From Stenocarpella maydis (Eukaryota; Ascomycota; Sordariomycetes; Diaporthales; Diaporthaceae), in assembly GCA_002270565.1 (NCBI GenBank), contig NQMI01000058.1, positions 1 through 64,000 of the forward strand: a stretch of DNA of 64,000 nucleotides, read 5' to 3'. The notes under the pieces were generated by a model. The model was not told the origin of the DNA, ran no database searches, and worked only from the letters and a program-made list of their open reading frames with translations. Position 1 is the first letter of the stretch; every line of letters begins with the position of its first letter. Made by a program: the position numbers and the translations under genes. This document shows positions 1-10,599 of the stretch, one piece after another.

Positions 1-1610
1 GAAGTAATAAAAATATATATAATAATAATTATCTTTTAATTTAAGTTATACTATCGAATATTATTATTATTAAGTTTAACTATCTTTAAAAGAGAGTCTT
101 TCTTCATTATATAACATATTATATAATATTTATATAAACATTGAAATAAAAGTAATTCAAATATAATAATTATTAAGGTTCTTAATGAATAAACCTAATA
201 TATAGCTTTATATTTAGAATTTACTTAAGTTATAAGTATAATAATACATAATTAAGTATAGCTAATTAAGAGCTAATGAGGCTATTTAAATACTTAAATA
301 CTTGAATTAACTACTAAAGAGCTATTTTATTTAGTTATTTTTACTAATAGCAAATATATATTTATATAGTTTATATTTTTTAGCTAGCTTTAGCAATAAA
401 TTATAAGGACTGCTAGTAATATAAGTGGTCTATCCTTGTAAATACTAGGACTGCTGCTGGTCCTATTAGTCTACCCTGATTATTAAGTTCTTAACCCTAA
501 CCCTATGCAATTATTGACTCTGTTATCAAGGGCCTGCGGGGTTACATCCTGGCATCTAATTCTGATTCCTTGGTTATCAGAATAAGTCCTTTGGTTGCCA
601 TTGCAGTTCGCTCATAACAGGTATATATAAATGTTTTTTATATAAGAAAGCAGGGTAGCTACTTCCTAATCCTAGCTACTTCCTAGTACCCTATGTTGTT
701 TATTTAGATATTTAATTAATTTATATTTTAGTATATTAATTTTTTAAACATTTTAAAAAGTTTAAATTTTACATTTTTAATATATAAAATTCTTAAAATT
801 AAAAACATGTATTAATTTTATTAATTAATTTATTTTATATAATAATACTTTTTATATATTTATTATTTAATTAAGTTTCTTTATTTTTATTATATAAAAG
901 TTATATTATATATATCTATATATTTATATTATATATATATATATATTATAGTTTACTAATAAGTAGACTTTATTAATAAGTAAATTAAATTTTCAACTTT
1001 TATCTTCTTTAACTTAAGTATATATATTAATAATATTTAAAATATATCTTATTTTATAATAATACTACTATATTTATTAATTTATTATATAAATAATTTT
1101 AGTTAAAAATATACATTTGATATATAGCTATATAAAAAGAAAAAAGTTTAAAAAACTTATTTTCTAATTTATATACCTTATTTAATAATTAATAAAATTA
1201 ATTATAAATTTAACCTTATATTTACATCTTTATAAAGTATTATATATATTAAAAGGTATTTATTATATAGATCTTTAAATTATATATATATATATATTTA
1301 ATTTGAATAAGACATAATAATATAGCATTTAATATTTTCTAATATACTATTTTATTAATACTCCTAGCAAAAATGTACTTACTAATCCACTTACTGATAT
1401 AGTCTACTTACTAGTAAACTATGTTATATATTTATAATATTATAATTCTATAATTTTATATTTAATATAATTCTTTTAAAGATTTTTTAAAAGGTTTTAT
1501 AAATTATTATATATAAATAAGATAAAGAAATATTTATTAAAAAAATAAATATTGATTCTTGATTTTAGTTTGAAGAGAAATATTTAAATAGATCTTAAAA
1601 ATTTTGGTGG
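1..1610. repeat. AT-rich, RIP-like subtelomeric or transposon-relic block
   Basis: The stretch is overwhelmingly A and T, rich in TA steps, with no believable reading frame. It changes abruptly to normal GC content near 1605. In Pezizomycotina such blocks usually are repeats mutated by RIP (C-to-T at CpA). A less AT-rich island lies at about 400-660. A two-unit telomere-like string (TTAACCCTAACCCTA) sits at 491-505, and a pair of inverted repeats at 951-1419 is listed separately. The block touches the window edge, so whether it is subtelomeric, pericentromeric or an internal AT island cannot be decided here. Confidence 0.75.
951..1419. mobile_element. Decayed terminal-inverted-repeat element (MITE-like)
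   Basis: The segment starts with GTTTACTAATAAGTAGACT at 951 and ends with the reverse complement of GTTTACTAGTAAGTAGACT at 1419. Extended to 35 nt, the two arms differ at six positions, and five of the six are transitions (A/G or C/T), as RIP would produce. The dinucleotide TA flanks both ends, which would fit a TA target-site duplication of the Tc1/mariner type. The interior of about 400 nt has no coding frame. Superfamily assignment is inference only. Confidence 0.5.
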
Positions 1611-2420
1611 CTGTATGTACTTAATGCAGCCTTGCTACCCGGGGTGGCCCGCTGCCCCGGGACCAACTCTATTTATTATCCAGGTCGGACTTCCAACGTG
1701 TACCTAAAACCCCAGTACCTGACTAGAGCGGTACTTGGCTACTTCCCTCTCTCGTCGTAACTGACAGTTTCCAAACCAAAACTGAGAGGTCGCAACTGCC
1801 TTGGCTTAACCTGTAGATCCCTGCACCGCCAAACACCAAACCCAAGCTACTCTGGACTTTTTGCGTGCAGGTGCAACCCAGATTCTCTCCCTCCACATAG
1901 CCTGAGCTCTCGTGAATTATTAGTATTCCTTCCTGCCATAGGAATCCCACATCATCAGCAACTTACCTCGAGTAATTGAACGTGTTTTCTGCGGTCCGCC
2001 ACCCCACTATCAACACTGGGACCCATCTTGTCAATCAAACATAAGCGCGTTGGCATCACGCATCAGTCTCTCTGGTGCACGTTGACTTTCTCATTGCCAT
2101 GTAGTCTTTGACCTTGGGGAGCACCAACCTTTTTCTCGACCATTAAGTAAACAGGTTGAGTCCTCTGGCCGACTTATGCCAGGGGTGCTTGGTGCCACGT
2201 CGCCGCCGTGGTCCTGAGATGTAAGCTGTCTTGCTGGGCAGACCTCCAGTTTGACACCCTGACACTGGGCATAGCCCGAGCAACGTGAGTTTAGATGATC
2301 TGTCCGTACTTTCCTCACACTGACTCTATATAAGTTAACTACAGGTAACTGTACTATAGGCAGGCCTTGGGGCCAAATGCCTGGCTTGGCGGTGTTCTTG
2401 CGCAGAACGAGCACGGCAAC
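1611..2420. other. Upstream region of the chromodomain gene
   Basis: Normal-GC sequence between the AT-rich block and the first gene. It begins with a GC-rich hairpin at 1638-1661 (CCCGGGG, 10-nt loop, CCCCGGG). It presumably holds the promoter and 5' untranslated leader of the chromodomain gene. No other gene is supported; the small frames here are scattered and lack any recognisable domain. Confidence 0.5.
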
Positions 2421-5400
2421 ATGCCTCAACCTTCCGAGCTGTCCAAAATGGCGGATGAAGATTCAGATAGCATCTCCTTGACATCTATTGATGATCAGGT
2501 GCATGATCCTGACACCGAGTTCGTCGTCGAGGACATTCACTGCGAACGTGTCGACCCGTCAGATGGCATCCTAAAGTATCTCGTCGAATGGTCCAACTTT
2601 CCAATCGATGAGTGCACGTGGGAGCCTGAATCTGGAATCTCAGATGTCCTGAAACAGTCATGGGAGGAGAAAAAGGCCACGCAGGATCCACGAATTGCCG
2701 AGGAGTACGAGAAGAAATTTGAAGAGGCCTTCAACAGGGTCCTGAATGAGCGCCGTGAGCTGCATAGACGACGAAACGCGAAGCGTAGAAGGCTCGGTCT
2801 GGAAGAAACCGACTTCTGCTTCCGGGGCCACATCTACGCAGATTCAGACGAGGACGCTGAAGCCGTCAATGGGGCAAACAACGACTCATACAGTGACTCT
2901 GGTGTAGCACCTGGTACATATTCGGATTCCGAAGAGGCTGGAGAGGATAACACGATCGGTCGCAAGGGCGACAAGGTCACGCAATCAAGGAAACCTTCAT
3001 CTCAAACCAAGAATCCGGTGTCCCCTCGGACCAACCTGGTCTCCCCTGTCGACCCATCAGCAACTCGGGCAAAGTCTGGTCCAAGTAGTGACAAGAGTCT
3101 GTCGCGCCAGAAACCGACTACAAAAACTCCAGCGGGAAACCCTCCATTCCCACCAAAAGCCAGGTCCAACTCGGCTGCGTCAAGCTCAAGCAGACAGCGT
3201 GACCAGCCAGCTACCACGAGTTACCAAGGCTCTGCTCGTAGAGCCAGTACCGAGTTCACGCAAGCCAAACCCGCTCCAAATCCAGCCCCGCCGTCAGGCA
3301 ATGCTCCACCCCTGCCTCAGACAAGCACTTCCTCCCTTACGAAGAAAGGCCTCACTGCTAAGAAAAGTGGACAGGCACCGATTGCCGCGACTAACATATT
3401 CACTGCCGGGAAGAGGCGGCAGCCTAGGCAGAACCTCGCGAGTGCAATGATCGATCCCAGCAAAGGTCCCAAGATCTTCACATTGCACAGATTTCGGCGC
3501 AAGGCCGAGCTGAGGTCAAGGGAAAACGACGATCAGGCACCAGATGTTAGCAAGGTGGCTCATCAACTATTCAACATCAGTCAAATGCCACCTGCTAGGC
3601 CCGCGCCGGCACAAAACACCCAGCAGTCTGGAGGGGCCCGCGCCGATGCTGACATGTCATTCGACCTGACTGACGAGGGCCAGGCGGTCGCTGTTCGCCG
3701 AAGCAGCACCTCAGTCAGCGAGCCCAAATCCGCGCTCCTAAAGACAAGCTCGTTCGACTATGATCCTGAACGCCCCAAGAAGAGAGCAAAGACCGTCCGC
3801 TTTACGGGAGAGGATGGTGAACCCTTCGTGAGCGAACCAATGAGTATCGATGAGCCGCAGGGACCAACAGGCCGAATACGTTCGCCGCCCCCACCGCCTG
3901 CCTGCCCGTCACCACCGCCGGAGCCAAAGAGGAAATTGTCTCTTAGCACATATCACTCGAGGATTGCTCAGAATGTGCACAATGTCGAAAAGAAAATTAT
4001 GCTGTCTACGGGAGACCGGGCACTCCACGTCACCTTCCATGACATTCCTAAGGACAGTTCCCGCGAGGGTGGTCAGCAGTGGCTGCGAGAATTCTTCGGC
4101 GCAGACTCCCTTCACTTTGCGCATACCGTCCTCGCCGAGTCAATCATCGCTCAGCTCAGCCAACTACGAGGCCAGGATCCCGCCAGTCGTCAAGCACACG
4201 ATATCCTCTGCCATGGGAAAATCACATCCGCTAATGATGAGAGCCTGGTGGTCCTCGCTGAGCATTTAAGAGTCGGACACTCTGGGCTCTTCACATCGAG
4301 TGAGAATTACAACCTTGTGATCTATCCAACGAGATGCGACGGGTTCCAGATGAGTGCCCTCGGAATAGAATCGTCGAACCCCCCTAATGTGGCCCTGAGG
4401 TATTTTGTCTTCAAGTCACCGCACAATATTTCTCGACTCTTAAGACCACCCTTGGCCTTGTCCGAACAACTAGCACAAGCTGCCGTCGGAAAAGGACAGA
4501 ATCCTGTATTTCGCAGTCTTCTTGGAATGCGGTACTCGAAGCTCATAGCGGGACCCCGCGACCAAAAGGACCATCATTTTTTCCTCATATTCCCTGAGGC
4601 CGCGGTCGATTGGTACAGGTCCATCAGCTGCTGGCTGCACGTATGCAACCCGCAATGCAAGATTTACACGAGCTTTGATCCTGGCAGTTGGTCCGCATTT
4701 TTGGAGGAATCCAACAGCCAGTGTGGCGTCGTCATAATACACGAAACGGCTGTTGATTTCGTGCGGCGGGTCCCGTCCGTTGCTGAGATTCTGCAGACTG
4801 ACAGTAACTACACCTTCTGGCGCTTTTCTGCCACTATGGGCCTGCAGCAGGCCCAGTCCTCCTGCGGGTCCGCGATGCGATTGGCTCCTGATGTCTTTTC
4901 ACGGATTTTCCCCATGGGCAAGGCCATACTGGTAACCCCGAGTTTCCTTGTTTGCGAGCCTCTGAAAACATTACAGTTGTTTGACTGGTTCTTCGGAAAG
5001 CAGACTTCGTATTCTTCGAACAAGCTCGTGACCGCGTACAACATTGTCGATTATCTCCGAGAGCTGGCGAGCGAAGCCAATCAACTCCAGGCAAAGTTGA
5101 AACAAGAACGATGGGCGCATATGAGTGAACTGGAAGCCGCTGATGACAGAAATGCTCTTGGACTGAGTGATCAGGATCTAATTGCGAGGGGAAGGGCATG
5201 GGTCATGGCCGAAGATTGGCTGGCTGTCAGTATGGAGAGAAATGGGGCCTTTTCCGAGGAGAACCATGTCATCTTCGCTGATAGATGCATCGATCCGAAT
5301 GATGAGCAGAGCCTTGTCAATTGGTTCGGTTGGTGGTCTCTGACGAAAGTCGGCCACTTCCGCAAGTTCTACGTCGTCGGCTCCGGCTCAGCGGTCAACC

Positions 5401-6704
5401 AGACGAACCAATTCCGGAAAGCACACCCGCTTCTTTCAAGGGCCCGTCGTTCGGTCCCCGTCCCTGTTTACGATCGATCTGTCTCCAACGACCCCAACGA
5501 GGCCTTGCGCGCTATGTTAAAGAAAGAAAATAACAGGCCAGTGGATGCGCGTGCCAGAGATGATGGCAGACAGATCGAGCGGGTGCCAACTGCGCTGTTT
5601 CAGAGCCAAAGATTCGAAAACAACGACCGCAACATTCAGCTTTTCTTACGAGAGAAAGATAGTGGCGGCTCATCCAGGATATACGCATTCCCAGTGTCCT
5701 GGGCCGACTCCAACATGGCAGACCATTTTGGCGACCCTACGATGGAATTTTCGACACTCAGGCAATGGTTTTCCTGGCCTTACCCTTGGCTTGGAGACTT
5801 GCGTCAGACTTTCAACACGTATATTGCTTTTTTCTACACGATCCAAGAAGATTGGGACCCCAATAACTTCCCAAGAGGGCTCAAACCGAAACGGCACCCG
5901 TGGCTTGCAATATACCGGCCGTGGGAGCCTCATGTGAAACGGGACAAGTACAAGCACGGGAAAATGGAGCTCATTTTCTGGGACATCCGTGCAGGAAACG
6001 AACTCGAGGCAAATCAGTGGCTTCGTTTGTCTGATTTGAACTGGATGCAGCGTGAAGTGGTCAAGTTCGTACAGGCGCATGGCGCAGAAAAGAACCCAGG
6101 CTCCAGGATAGACCGGGTCTGGCTGGGCGGCTTCCGAGCTCACCAGCAGGACCTGCACTCTACTCTGCCAGCTGACATGACGGCGGAGTTCCTCGAATCC
6201 CTGTCCTCGATGCCGCAACTTAAGTGGAAGTTGCCCTCTTCGGATGGCTACATGCGGCAAAACGGGTGGCGAGAGGTTTCCATGGTCGATGCGCCGGTAG
6301 GGCCAAGTGCAGGATTGTCCAGCACAAGTGCCTCCACTCAAAAAGACGACCCGGACAGTACCGAGGACAACGAAGACAAACGGATTGTATTCCACCCACC
6401 ACGTGGCTCCTCTGTTATTGGGCCCCCACGCTCGTCCAAGTGCACGAATGACCTTTTCGAACAGGCACGGCTGTCGCGGCTGCTCACTGAGAATGCCACG
6501 TCAATGAGTTTCACCTTCAAGCCGACCATGGAATGGTATGCAGACTTGGTGGCCGAGGGTCGTCAGTACGAGCACATCTATGTCGACCGCTGGGAGAAAG
6601 TGTTTGAAAAGCTGAAGGTCGGCCAGAATAAGCAGAAGCAAACGTCGAGGGTGAACTCGGTGTCTAGCAACCACTCCAGCCCCATGGATGAGAGCTCTGG
6701 CTAG
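2421..6704 (+). CDS. Large chromodomain protein (putative heterochromatin factor)
   Basis: A single uninterrupted frame encodes about 1,427 residues from ATG 2421. The ATG at 2448 has an even better start context (AAAATGGCG) and would give 1,418. The frame stays open upstream to 2367, but only with a TTG codon. Residues 34-87 (counting from 2421) form a chromodomain: an aromatic cage of F34, W57 (VEWSNF) and W67 (CTWEP) suits binding of methylated histone tails such as H3K9me. A basic coiled stretch (RRRNAKRRRLG) follows, then a long disordered Ser/Pro-rich region to about residue 500. The C-terminal 900 residues contain a folded domain I cannot name. A stretch with FWRFSAT recalls helicase-like folds of HDAC-complex subunits, but this is a guess. 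The neighbouring RIP-like DNA makes a heterochromatin role attractive but unproven. Confidence 0.85.
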   Translation: MPQPSELSKMADEDSDSISLTSIDDQVHDPDTEFVVEDIHCERVDPSDGILKYLVEWSNFPIDECTWEPESGISDVLKQSWEEKKATQDPRIAEEYEKKFEEAFNRVLNERRELHRRRNAKRRRLGLEETDFCFRGHIYADSDEDAEAVNGANNDSYSDSGVAPGTYSDSEEAGEDNTIGRKGDKVTQSRKPSSQTKNPVSPRTNLVSPVDPSATRAKSGPSSDKSLSRQKPTTKTPAGNPPFPPKARSNSAASSSSRQRDQPATTSYQGSARRASTEFTQAKPAPNPAPPSGNAPPLPQTSTSSLTKKGLTAKKSGQAPIAATNIFTAGKRRQPRQNLASAMIDPSKGPKIFTLHRFRRKAELRSRENDDQAPDVSKVAHQLFNISQMPPARPAPAQNTQQSGGARADADMSFDLTDEGQAVAVRRSSTSVSEPKSALLKTSSFDYDPERPKKRAKTVRFTGEDGEPFVSEPMSIDEPQGPTGRIRSPPPPPACPSPPPEPKRKLSLSTYHSRIAQNVHNVEKKIMLSTGDRALHVTFHDIPKDSSREGGQQWLREFFGADSLHFAHTVLAESIIAQLSQLRGQDPASRQAHDILCHGKITSANDESLVVLAEHLRVGHSGLFTSSENYNLVIYPTRCDGFQMSALGIESSNPPNVALRYFVFKSPHNISRLLRPPLALSEQLAQAAVGKGQNPVFRSLLGMRYSKLIAGPRDQKDHHFFLIFPEAAVDWYRSISCWLHVCNPQCKIYTSFDPGSWSAFLEESNSQCGVVIIHETAVDFVRRVPSVAEILQTDSNYTFWRFSATMGLQQAQSSCGSAMRLAPDVFSRIFPMGKAILVTPSFLVCEPLKTLQLFDWFFGKQTSYSSNKLVTAYNIVDYLRELASEANQLQAKLKQERWAHMSELEAADDRNALGLSDQDLIARGRAWVMAEDWLAVSMERNGAFSEENHVIFADRCIDPNDEQSLVNWFGWWSLTKVGHFRKFYVVGSGSAVNQTNQFRKAHPLLSRARRSVPVPVYDRSVSNDPNEALRAMLKKENNRPVDARARDDGRQIERVPTALFQSQRFENNDRNIQLFLREKDSGGSSRIYAFPVSWADSNMADHFGDPTMEFSTLRQWFSWPYPWLGDLRQTFNTYIAFFYTIQEDWDPNNFPRGLKPKRHPWLAIYRPWEPHVKRDKYKHGKMELIFWDIRAGNELEANQWLRLSDLNWMQREVVKFVQAHGAEKNPGSRIDRVWLGGFRAHQQDLHSTLPADMTAEFLESLSSMPQLKWKLPSSDGYMRQNGWREVSMVDAPVGPSAGLSSTSASTQKDDPDSTEDNEDKRIVFHPPRGSSVIGPPRSSKCTNDLFEQARLSRLLTENATSMSFTFKPTMEWYADLVAEGRQYEHIYVDRWEKVFEKLKVGQNKQKQTSRVNSVSSNHSSPMDESSG

Positions 6705-7558
6705 TCTTCTCGGCAGATCCCGTGCTGTCTACGAGCACATGGCGGATTCCGATGGAAGAAGAGGCGAGGGGAGGCAACACTCGGGTCACATGTGTTGTGC
6801 GATGTAGTACGTGAGCCGCGTGGTGTTTTGCGGGCAGCCGAATGACCGTTATATCACGTCCCTAGTCAGAACCGGACGTCGACGGCTTTACGGTGTGTCT
6901 CATTTTGCAAAATTTTTGACGCTGAGCGATCTGCCATGTTCTCTGATTGGATGAGGGATTACCAGGAGCATGTTGCCTTTGTCTTCATCCAGGCGAAATT
7001 GTACGAGGCTACGGGATTAAGACGGAAAATGTGAAAACAGAACAAGACAGCGGCTACCCCCCCCCCTTCCTCCGCCCTCGACACAATTGATCATGACATG
7101 GAAGTCGTGTATGAGCCTATCTTTCCGCTAGTCACCCACTAAGGCGTAAAAATATCTGTGATTTGACCCCCAGTCTCATTGCTACAGTGCACTGTCTGAC
7201 GTGATTGTTGCGTGACACGATATGTCGACGGATTCCCGTTTATGGGCGACAATTCAGGCGCAAGTGAACGGGTATCATTAGGTCCGGTACTTTTTTCATC
7301 AGTCATCTCTAATCGTAGGCCACATGGCGGCTTGCTACGTACGGATCTCTACTCGTGCTCCGCAGGGGTCTTACTTTGCCTCCTCTCCTTCGTCGCCTTC
7401 TGCGCTGCCACTCCCCAAAGGCAGGTATGGGCGTAATGGAAAGGCTCGAAAAGTTTATAAAACCCTCCCGGACCGCCTCCCACCCAGCCCCACCCCCGTT
7501 CAAATATCTTTGGTATTTAGTCCCAACCGCTGACCGACAGCCACGGAAACCCTCAGGC
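6705..7558. other. Convergent intergenic region
   Basis: Lies between the 3' ends of the chromodomain gene and the peroxin gene. It presumably carries both 3' untranslated regions and terminators. A short C-run sits near 7060. Nothing else is recognised. Confidence 0.5.
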
Positions 7559-8635
7559 TCACCTCGTCGGGGCGGCGAAGCTCCTCGTGCTGAGCAGGAC
7601 CCCCTTGACGCTCCTGATGTTGTTCTTGACCCTCTTTATCTCGTCGTCGGGCTCGTTGCGCGCGGCGGACGACTCGTACAGGTAGCCGCTGCCGACACCA
7701 AAGGACTCGGGCGGGTATGTCAGGGCGTGCAGGTCGCGGCCGAGGTCGTCGATGGCGCCCTTGGCCTCGCCTAGGCCGTCAGCCTGCGAGGCGAGGTCTG
7801 CGCCCAGGTCACGGACACAGCTGACGAGCCGCCACAGCTTCCCGGCCTGCTGCTGCGTCGTGGCGGCGGCGGCGGCGGCTGCTGTGGCGGCTGGGTACGA
7901 GAGGCCGCCGGGGGTCGGGGGCGGTGAGGTCTGCACGCCGACGTCCCGGTGGAAGAGCTCCGCCGGGTCGTCGTAGCTGCTTCCGTCCTCGTCGTCGTCG
8001 GCTGTGTGCTGTGTATTGGTGGCGAGGGTCGACCTCTTGCCTGCGGTGTGGTACGACTCGGGGATCTCGGAGACGGCGTGCTCGAGCTTCTCGACGAGCC
8101 GCGACAGGTTGTTGCTTGCATTGTGGTGGAAGTCGACGCGGGCGTCGTTGAGCGAGTCCACCATGGGGCTGACGAGGTACTTTGTGGCGCCGTAGACGAA
8201 GGCGGAGAGGCCGGCGACCATGCCGAGGGAGTTGACGAGCCCGGAGGCGGTGATCAGGGGCGGGGGTTTTGCGGGCTTGGTGAGGAATTCCGGATAGGTG
8301 ATGATCGGGGGCTGGTCTGTCCTGGATTCTGGGCTTGCGGGCGCCACGGGGCTGTCACGACTCGGCTCGGTTCTGGGCTCTAGCCTGGTCGCGTGCTGTG
8401 TGCCTGATGTTGGGCTGGCGTCTGCCTCGTCGAGCAAGGTGTTGATGTCAGCTTCGCCTAGGCCCTTGGACTTTAGGAACTCTGCCTTCCTTTCCCTGCT
8501 TGACTCCGTGACTGATGCATCCTGGAGGAACTTCCTGGCTTGCTCCAACGTGGTGGCAGCCGGGTCGGCAGTGGCGGACGCCGCTTGCTGCCACCAAGGT
8601 ATTGAGCCTTGTCCGTCCTCGTCCTGCTCGCCCAT
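7559..8635 (-). CDS. pex33: Peroxisomal docking protein, Pex14/17 (Pex33) type
   Basis: An intronless gene for 358 residues starts in strong context (ACCATGG). Residues about 30-72 match the Pex14 N-terminal helical domain (pattern ARKFLQD..V....K..FLKSKGL), which binds WxxxF motifs of the cargo receptor Pex5. A hydrophobic segment follows at about 134-155, then a predicted helical or coiled-coil part. The C-terminal half is Ala/Pro-rich with a short helical tail. In filamentous ascomycetes a second docking factor, Pex14/17 (called PEX33 in Neurospora), combines a Pex14 N-terminus with a Pex17-like remainder. The membrane segment and what follows look more like that protein than classical Pex14, but Pex14 itself is not excluded. 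Expected location: peroxisomal membrane docking complex. It is divergent to ies2 across a 2-kb shared upstream region. Confidence 0.75.
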   Translation of the reverse strand: MGEQDEDGQGSIPWWQQAASATADPAATTLEQARKFLQDASVTESSRERKAEFLKSKGLGEADINTLLDEADASPTSGTQHATRLEPRTEPSRDSPVAPASPESRTDQPPIITYPEFLTKPAKPPPLITASGLVNSLGMVAGLSAFVYGATKYLVSPMVDSLNDARVDFHHNASNNLSRLVEKLEHAVSEIPESYHTAGKRSTLATNTQHTADDDEDGSSYDDPAELFHRDVGVQTSPPPTPGGLSYPAATAAAAAAATTQQQAGKLWRLVSCVRDLGADLASQADGLGEAKGAIDDLGRDLHALTYPPESFGVGSGYLYESSAARNEPDDEIKRVKNNIRSVKGVLLSTRSFAAPTR

Positions 8636-8880
8636 GGTCTATCTACTCGGTAAGTACTTAGCCAGGCGGCGATGTGCTCTGCGCTCATAGACGAGCGGGA
8701 TAGTAAGCTCTGGGCAGGCCAGAACCGGGCTCGAGATCAGTTATCGGCAGTGGTGTGGTTGTTGGAAGTTGGTTGAAAATGGCGTAGCGGTGACAGAGGT
8801 CATCCGAGCCCGGCTGGCGGAGGTTAAAGCTATGGACCTCGGCTCGGCGGTGGGCTGGGGTCCCCGGTGGTGGTGTGCTA

Positions 8881-8925
8881 GTGTACGGAGTATTTAGTGT
8901 ACGGAGTGTTTTAGTGTACGGAGCA
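8881..8925. repeat. Triplicated GTGTACGGAG element
   Basis: Three copies of the core GTGTACGGAG follow one another at roughly 16-17 nt spacing. The same core TACGGAGTA reappears in tandem near 52704-52730, upstream of atg8 and hem13, and once at 53571. It may be a binding site; its function is unknown to me. Confidence 0.5.
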
Positions 8926-9120
8926 GTGGTGGTATGATTGCGCACAGATGGGCGCGCTGCGGGTGTGCGCATTGCGGCTGGCCTGAAAACGCAGGCAGTC
9001 CTGCCAGTCCAGACCTCCTTCTCTGGTGGACATGGGACAGCCACAACTCGTTTCCATTCGGCTCGGCCTGGCTGCGAAGAGCATTGAAGGTTCTCGCTAT
9101 CCGGAGTATCTGCTTGACTG

Positions 9121-9148
<28 letters not shown>
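9121..9148. repeat. (CT)n microsatellite
   Basis: An uninterrupted CT run of about 14 units in the pex33/ies2 intergenic region. Directly visible. Confidence 0.95.
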
Positions 9149-9153
<5 letters not shown>

Positions 9154-10599
9154 AATTCAGACTGCGCTCCTCCGAGTGGCCCTTCTTCTCAGTCTTCCCG
9201 GCTTCTCACTCGGCAAAGCGGCCTCGTTTATCATTGCAGGCCCAGCCCAAAACACGCATGCCGACAGCCAGCGACAACCTGAAAGGCTCTGGCAGAGCCT
9301 GTCCTCTTGGTGACACAGGCCCGCTCGACGGAAAGTACCGTGCAGGACGAGCACCAAGTAAGTAGCCAGCAAGTCACAGCGGCCTTGCTGCCCATGTGCT
9401 TGCCCCGGGGCGAGATTGCTTGCCTGGGCAGGTAAAAGAAAGGCTGGAATTGTCTGACAGACAAAACCCCACAGATCCATCTTTATCCACCATTGATTGC
9501 ATTCTCGCCTTGTGTCCCGGGTGACAAACAGGGTGCCTTGGCCAGGCGGCCAGCGAGCCAGCCACAATTCATCGATCGCCGGCAGCAGAGATCCTCGCCG
9601 TCTCACCGAGTCGGGCATAGCTGAGTATAGCACGCACACCCATACACCATCTCTCTCTTATCAGCAACAGTAAGTCGGGAGGCGTTTCCTTGCTGTCACT
9701 GCGTGTTGCGTGCTCTCGGAGTTTTGTGCGCCTTCCCTCCTCGGAGCGAGCCCTGCCAGGTCTGGACTTGACGGTCTCGGGATTTGATGCAGCACGGCGT
9801 CGAACCTGGGTTTGTTGGCTATCTACTTGGGTTCCGTCATATTTAATTGAGGCGGCCCAGGCCCGCCATCATAAACACCCGTCTCCTCATCGTGGCGAGT
9901 CCTCGTCCTACCTCCACGTGGAAACCGGCTCGGGCGATCACCTGCAGGCCATTCAGGCTCCAGCTATAGACAGCCCGACCCGAGATAGTCTCACAAGGCT
10001 AGTCAGTGTCAGCTGGGCGCCTCATGCACCAGTCATAGTTCATATACATCTCTCGGCCGGCTGCAAGGGGCGTTCGCTTGACATCGACCGCCGCCGTGCT
10101 CACTCCCTTGACAGGCCGCGGGGGTCCGGAAGGCTTCTAGCGTGAGCAAGTGGCTGTTGGCGTGCCATCTCGGAGCCTCCCATGGTAGGCTGGGGCTTGC
10201 GTGGCCTCCTTGTTATCCATCCCATAATCCCTCCCGCAGGTTGGGTTGTTGCCGGCATATCCAGCTCTGTGTCACTGCGTCGCACCTGCGCTGGGTCGGT
10301 CGCACAGGACAGCAAGCAAATTCGGTCCGGAGCTTAATTGAGTGAACCTCAAACACGACCGGCCAGCCCGCTCGTCAATAAGACCGAGGCCCCCACTGCT
10401 TACCGATCCAATCAATCCAACACCAGCCCTTCTTTATTGCCTCCCTCTCAACGACATCTCACCCCTTCTCATCAACACATCATCGCTTTTCATCAACAAG
10501 GCTTACCACCCTGCCCCAACCCGACCGGAGCCAGCCCCTGCATACCCAAACATTCCCCCCCCCCCGGTTGCTTGTGATCATCAGCAGCGTGTCATCATT

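Larger units (their letters stand above)
8636..10599. promoter_or_regulatory. Shared divergent upstream region of pex33 and ies2
   Basis: About 2 kb between two divergent starts. It contains three closely spaced copies of TGTACGGAG (about 8881-8925), a (CT)n microsatellite at 9121-9148, and a pyrimidine-rich tract just before the ies2 start (10430-10565) typical of fungal 5' leaders. The open frames here have no recognisable domain and mostly non-ATG starts. Confidence 0.5.
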
